Positions 58,001 through 64,000 of a DNA stretch of 64,000 nucleotides are shown piece after piece. Position 1 is the first letter of the stretch, and each line of letters starts with the position of its first letter. The translations under genes were made by a program, and so were the position numbers. The notes beneath the pieces are model-generated. The model did no database searches. It saw nothing but the letters and a program-made list of their open reading frames with translations, and was not told where the DNA came from. This stretch comes from Phylloscopus collybita (taxonomy: Eukaryota > Chordata > Aves > Passeriformes > Phylloscopidae), in the NCBI GenBank assembly GCA_027886175.1, contig JAJNNQ010000100.1, forward strand, positions 3,573,501 to 3,637,500, in the 5' to 3' direction.

Positions 58001-61000
58001 ATGGTCCTGGTCAGACCGTGGCCAGAAGTTTGCTGCAATCCCAGGAAGGACAGACACAGATTTCCACACTCACAGAGTGAAAAAGGATGACTGCAGATGT
58101 AATTTTCCTTAGCTCAAATCCACATTTTAATATTGTTCCTGCCCTTCAAACCTCCTGTGTGTGGAAAGGTGGTATTTGTTTCACTCCACGGCCTGGAAGT
58201 ATTGAGTTTCTGGCCTGCCTTTGCTCAGTTAGCACCAAAATGGGCAATTACATTCAGCAGAACTGTAAGATCAAATGTCATAAATAGTCTGATGCCTTCA
58301 TACTGCCCTGGAGGGATCCCATTTTCATCCTCATCAAGGTATAATTGTGCATATCTACCAATGTCACCTCCACAGGGAAAAAGTCAACCTTGCATTTTAC
58401 ACACGAGCTGAGATGCTGAGGAAAGCTTCTGTCACTCTTGCCTGTTTAACATAGCCAGGCTCCCACAAAATCTACTTGAATCCGTTATTGGCATCAGCTG
58501 GAACCTCATAAAACCCCAGAATAGAGGATGAGTTTGCAGAAGCCTTTCCTGCTTAGGAAGTACCATCAAGAGTGAGTTTGCAATGAATGGATTCGTCTCA
58601 CTTCTCCAAAATTCTTGTGGAAATATGTGGCCTCCAGGAAACAAGGTGATGCTTTGGGCTCCAAGGCTGAGGAGCAAAAGTTATTCAGGTGTCTCACGTT
58701 GTCACTAGAAAGAGGCACTCTGGTACAGAGCATTCCTTGAATTCCTGACTGCAGCAGTAAATTTGGGGATTCAATCACATCAAATCATTCAGGGCAAACA
58801 GAAGCAGACTTCTCTTATAGCTGCCCACCTATACACCAGGTTTATTCCTGTGTAAAACCAATCCATATTCATAAAGCTCAATGCATTCACTGGGGGAATG
58901 CTGGATCTGTCACCTGCAGGTGTTACAGCCTTTCCCAGAGCCTGGCTCACCCCGAGGAGCTGCACACATAGCTGGAGAGAGTTGATAGCATTAAATTATA
59001 GAACTGTGCTCTGTCGGTGTCAGGCCAGGCTGGAGTGAATCTCAGCAGAGCTGTTAAAAATTAAGTGTTGCTGGGGTGCTGGCCTTTCCTCAGGCTCCAG
59101 CTCTGAGAACAAAGATGTTTCCCTCCAGCAGCAGGGCAGGGAGTCTGAAACCTGAACAATTGCTTCTTTTTTTTTCCTCAGGACTTTTCATTCCAGTGTA
59201 AGAGCTCGCCTCTCCTTCCAATTATTTTAACTCCTCGGAGAGCAATCACCTCTTCTAATGGAAGTGATGCCAGAAGTCCTGGGAGCACCAGCATGGCCCT
59301 AAAGAGTATAAATCCTTCTCCCACTTTCTCTCTTAATCTCCATTAAATCCCCTTACATTATTCTGAATTAGATAACAGGGAGGGCATTAATATTTCCTCA
59401 GATAAGAAATAAGCTGCCCTCAGTTAAACAACCCCTATTATTTGTATCCAAATTAGAAGTTGCCAGGATTCCCTGGCTTTTTTCTTTGCTTTTTTCCCCC
59501 CACTTATTTTCCCTTGTCTTTTTTTATTGATTTATTTTATTTAATTTTATTTTTATTTTTAAATATGGTGGCACATTTCAAAAAAAACCCCAAAAACAAC
59601 AACCCAGAACTTGTGAAGCTGGGGGCCAGAAGTTATTAAAGTAATGGGAAAAGCCTGATGGAACAAAGCTGATCCAGAACATGGATTGAGGAACATTATG
59701 TAACTATCAAATGTTTCCCAAAAGCAAGTGAATAGTGCCCTGAATCTGTGGACATGACATCACCACCTCCTAAGAACTTAATTCCCACAGATCCATTGTA
59801 TCTTATGATTATTTACAGGGGAAGCACTGAGTGAGATTGTCTCCAAAGCACACGCTGGGTGCAGCCATTAGGCTTAGGAAGTGCTGCTGCCTGCCAGGGC
59901 TTCAATAACTGGGTTTATGGGCTTCTCTTTTATTATCTGTGCTCCAAGATGTGAATCCCCATTGAGTCCACCCACGCCTACATGGGGGAATTGGCTGCTG
60001 GAGATGGCTTGGCTTTTTTCAGCAGTGCTCCTCTCTCAGGAGAGAGTTCCCTGAACCAAGGTGGAAAAGGATCTTGAAATATTTTGCCTGAGCCACAGAT
60101 GGAAACATTAAGAACCTAATTAGAAAAGTACATTTACTTGACCTGACAGGGTAATCTGAACGGTAGCTATGGATGACACAGCCTCAGGTAAAACAAAATT
60201 CACCTGGCAATTCAGCAGGAGCAGTTGATTAAAGAAGGACCAAATAGCCCCCATGAATCTGCATTTCTGAGGTCCAGCTCTAATTTTTCAGCAGTTAACT
60301 TAATGGCCAGCTGAAAGCACAGTGCTCAGGTGATTCCACAGGATATTCCTTCACCATCAGTGAATTCATAAACCAGGAGTTAGGAGGAAATTGTGGTACC
60401 TATTGGAATTAGCAGGATCTGGGCAAACTACCTGAAATAATTTCTTTGATGGATGAGAATTCCCCCGCTTGGCAGACAGCACATGTGGTAGTTCTTCTAA
60501 ATGTGCTTATTATTTTAAATTGTTTGTTCTATCATTGTCTCAAAAATGGAGGGAAATGGAACATAAAACCTTTGTCAGGAACATATAACCTTTGAGTATC
60601 CAAACTGCTTGTTTAACTACAAAAAGTGCATATTTTTCCTGTCCCTGAACAGAAATCTATTCTTCCCCTGCAATATTTGCCAAGTGTTTTCTTGCAAAAG
60701 AGAACAACTCAGAAAATAAAAATAAAGAGGAATCAGTAACACAGAAAGCAAGGGTCTCCCAGTCAGGTTTTCACATTGTTATTTCTGTGGGGAGTCCTCT
60801 GACTTGTTTATTCTAAAATGAAACTACGAATTGCTCCACCATTCTCAGTCCATCCCACGTACCCAGATTTCCTTCAAAGAAATCAACCTGTAGCTCCCTG
60901 CTCCCCTGCAATTTCCACAAACTGGATATAAGCCCAGCTGCAAAGACTTCACAGCATCAGGCGGGGAGATCACGTTAATCATTTACATCTCCAGTGTTTA

Positions 61001-64000
61001 AGCCACACAAATCTCTGCAGGTCTGATTATCAGCTCAGCTTTGCCTCCAAGCACCACCAGCATCCTGTCAGAGGAGCAGAGGGAAGGTGTTTTCCCTCTC
61101 CCCTCCCAAATTCTCTTTCCCCCCTCCCTGGCCCAGCAATCCCTGCTTGCAGCAGTCCTGGAGGAGGTTTTGGTGTGCTCAAGTGAAGAAATAGCCTGAC
61201 AGACTGCTGCCCGTGTCTAATCCTGCAAATCAGCACCAATAATCATCTTAACTCTCCAGCAGATCTATTTTTAATGAGTGCCACCCCCCAGCTGACTTTG
61301 GGCTCCCTGCTCCAGATGTGAGGCCATTGCCTGCTGGCTAATACTGGACTTTCACTGGGACTCTGTAATCCCTCGGGATTACTCAGTGAGATGCTTCCCT
61401 CTTCTTTTTACATAACCAAGGGGACCTTTCTTATTTATCATCAGAGTGGAGCGGTTTCTAAATTCAGGCCACAAAAGCTCTTCTGTAAACCGACTCTCTG
61501 TGCACTGATATTTATCCATTTATAAATACAATGTACTGAACTCGGATAAATAGGCTCCTAATTCCAGGGCTTCCAGCTTTTCAGTCATTGTTATGATTAA
61601 ATCTCAAATAATAATATGTTTAATTTATTTATTTATTTATTATTTAAGAAATTTAATTTACTAAATTAATATTTAGTATTTATTTATTTATTTATTTATT
61701 TTCTATTTAATTTTTTTTTTTTCCACTAGATTCAACATTTCCCTGGGGGAAAATAAAAGTCAGCTTTTCCTCTCAGCCCAAACCTTATATAACTCTTTTG
61801 GGTATGATTCATACTACAACTTGCCTTTTGAAAGACACACACACACACAGAGGCATTGATGTTGTCTGCCAGCATCTCGATTTTCTTTGAAACACATAAA
61901 CCCTCGCTGCCTTCCTTTGGCTGCAGGAAGAAATCTGTCAATGTTTTTAAAGTTGGGTGTGAAATGCCTCCTTTGCCACAAGAACCGAGTGGGAAGATTT
62001 TTTTTCCTGTTCCCTGAAGAGCTGTAAGATTTTGGAACTGGTTTTCTTGTTGTCCATCAGGCCAATCCGTCAGCAAGGCTTTGAAACTCCTCGAGGAAGA
62101 GAAATTCAGATTTCTTGCTGCTGGCTCTGTGAGGCCGAAAGGTTTTGTTCCTGAATCTGAAAACACTTTGTTCCTATGTGAATCATCTCATTTTTGAGAT
62201 GGAGATGCCTGAAATACTGAAATGAAAAACTTTCTAAAGCTTTCTAAAAACCCACTGATTTTCTTATTTGGATGGCTGTTTAAAATACAATCTTAATATT
62301 CCTTTAAAAATTTGACATTAATTAAAGGCAAAATCCGAATAATTTCAGGTAAAAATTTCTCAGGGTGACTATTTCTTTAGGAATCCCTAGGTTTGTGGAC
62401 TCAGTCACCTGGATTAGAGTGGCCAAATTAAAATGGACCAGTGAGGAGGAACCAGAGAGAACTCCTGGACCTTGGTGTGGTGTTACCAGGGCAGGACCTG
62501 GGGGAGGGCAGGGAGCAGTGGAGGGCAGCTGGCTGATATCTGGTTACTGAGACACACACGTTTCTGCCCAGAAATCTTAAAAAATATTCAATATTTCTCA
62601 TGGTTTAATTAAGGAAAATGCTGCTACACTATTTTATTTCAAGGAATTTGGAAGTTTACAGAGACCAAAGTTGTCTTGATTTTGACCGCAATGTTTTTGG
62701 CTCATCCTGATACTCTTTAAGAATCCCAATCCAAATAAAATGGGATCTTTGCTTTACAACCATTCTAGAAGAAAACATGTTCTTAAAGCAACCACTCAGT
62801 TGATGGTCAGAGGTGTGAACTCAGGGATTTCAAGCCAGAGGATTAATAAAATATGAGTGTGTTTGACTCCTGGAATTGCAAACAAAAGCATTTCTGTGAT
62901 TTCTTGGGTACACATGTACTACACCTGCCCATCACACATTCCTGCCCAGTGTCCCTGCAGTGACCCTCACGTTGTTGCTGCCAGCCCCAGAGAAGAGCCT
63001 GACCCTGCCCTGCCCCTCCAGAATTGCTGTGAAAGCTTCAGAGCTCAACCCACAGCAGCTGGAGCACGTGGACAGACAGGGGCTGCAAAAACAGGTTTCC
63101 AAGGAAACCAGAAAGTCCAAAAAATGTCACATTGCTTGATGGAAATATTTAATTAAGTGTTTTAACAGCTTTCTCTAGATTTAATTTGGTCTCATTAACA
63201 ATTTTTTTTTTTTTTATGTTGACTCTTTGAGTAGAAAAAACCCCTTTTATCCACATTTTTAAAACTACATCACAGATAGTGCAGAGGCCTTGGGCAAAAA
63301 TACAGCAAAGGTTGCTGGAGATGGACCTTTGATGTCTTGGCCTTCAAGACCAACACTTCATCTCTTTGGAAAATAAATTTAAATTCTGTGGTTCAGTTTA
63401 AAGGTTCAGGTTTTGCCACTAACATATTTTAATGACTGCAGGGGTTTTCAAACTTATGGGCTGGACACACCAGGTCCCACAAAGCTGAATCCATCTGAAC
63501 TGATCTGTGGGCTCTGTCCTTGATGGTCTCCTCATGACAGAGTTGGAGCTTTTAAGGAGGTGTTGTGGTTTTTTTTTTTTTTTTTTTTTAAAGAAAAAAT
63601 TAACCATCTGGTTAATTTTGAAAAGCCAAGTGAAGCATTCTCCCGTGATTTGCATTCCATGTTATTTGACCAAAGGCTGGAATAAGCAATTAGGAGATGC
63701 AGCAAGGGGTGCAGGCAGTGCCTGCTTGGGAAGGGCTGGAATCACACAGGACCTGTCTGAACCAGCCTTCACACTCTGCATCCTTTGGTGCTCCAGCACA
63801 ATCCCTAATGGGTGAATTGCTGTAATGTGATTTAAAATGAGAAATAGCCATAAACATCTGCTCCATCACCACCCAGCTTGGCTCTGCTGAGCTCCTGGGT
63901 GTGTTGCAATGAAGGAGCCACCATCTGCTGCCGAGCTCTTGCCCTTTCCATCTTCTGAGCTCCTGCCAACCATCTCCAGAACCTGAGGCAATCCATGGAA
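52029..64000. other. Intergenic region, no gene recognised
   Basis: No exon with family similarity, no LINE or LTR and no RNA gene was recognised in this 12 kb. It contains simple repeats such as (CA)n near 61848 and (TTTA)n near 61620-61705. Two AT-rich but word-diverse stretches (59160-59470 and 61200-61560) might be regulatory. Confidence 0.55.
61618..61720. repeat. (TTTA)n / AT-rich simple repeat
   Basis: Two runs of TTTA units (61623-61640 and 61679-61700) are separated by AT-rich sequence and followed by a T run. Confidence 0.92.

Overview
The window looks like nuclear DNA of a bird, most likely a songbird. It carries two vertebrate genes split by GT-AG introns, many CR1 LINE fragments that end in the usual avian CR1 3' tail, several solo-LTR-like blocks, and long A/T or G/T low-complexity tracts. 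Nothing bacterial is present: there are no operons, no CRISPR array and no long protein-coding ORFs. The species cannot be read from the sequence alone.

Two genes are recognised, both on the minus strand. ATP2C2 (secretory-pathway Ca2+/Mn2+ ATPase, SPCA2) enters from the left edge. Its first three coding exons lie at 7135-7233, 1199-1309 and 401-517, and the rest of the gene lies beyond position 1. WFDC1 (secreted WAP four-disulfide-core protein, ps20) is complete: six coding exons from ATG at 29001 to TAA at 17187 encode 213 residues with every splice junction in phase. From memory, WFDC1 followed by ATP2C2 in the same orientation is the order on human 16q24, so the local synteny supports both calls. 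The roughly 10 kb between them (7234-17186) holds the ATP2C2 promoter side, two mutually complementary G/T and A/C tracts, a minisatellite, CR1 pieces and the presumed WFDC1 3' UTR.

The WFDC1 introns are crowded with insertions. There is a CR1 copy next to exon 4, LTR-like blocks in introns 1, 2 and 3, a 34-bp minisatellite near exon 2, and two copies of a 329-bp sequence in inverted orientation, one in intron 1 and one in intron 5.

From about 29.5 kb to 64 kb I found no coding exon. That part holds one CR1 fragment, one solo LTR, simple repeats and long unique stretches, some of which look like candidate regulatory DNA by eye only. KCNG4, the next gene expected from mammalian synteny, was not seen.

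The most unusual signals are the 329-bp inverted pair that brackets WFDC1 exons 2-5, an LTR inserted about 30 bp upstream of the exon 2 splice acceptor, and the G/T-A/C complementary pair next to the ATP2C2 first exon. No wholly new gene system was found.
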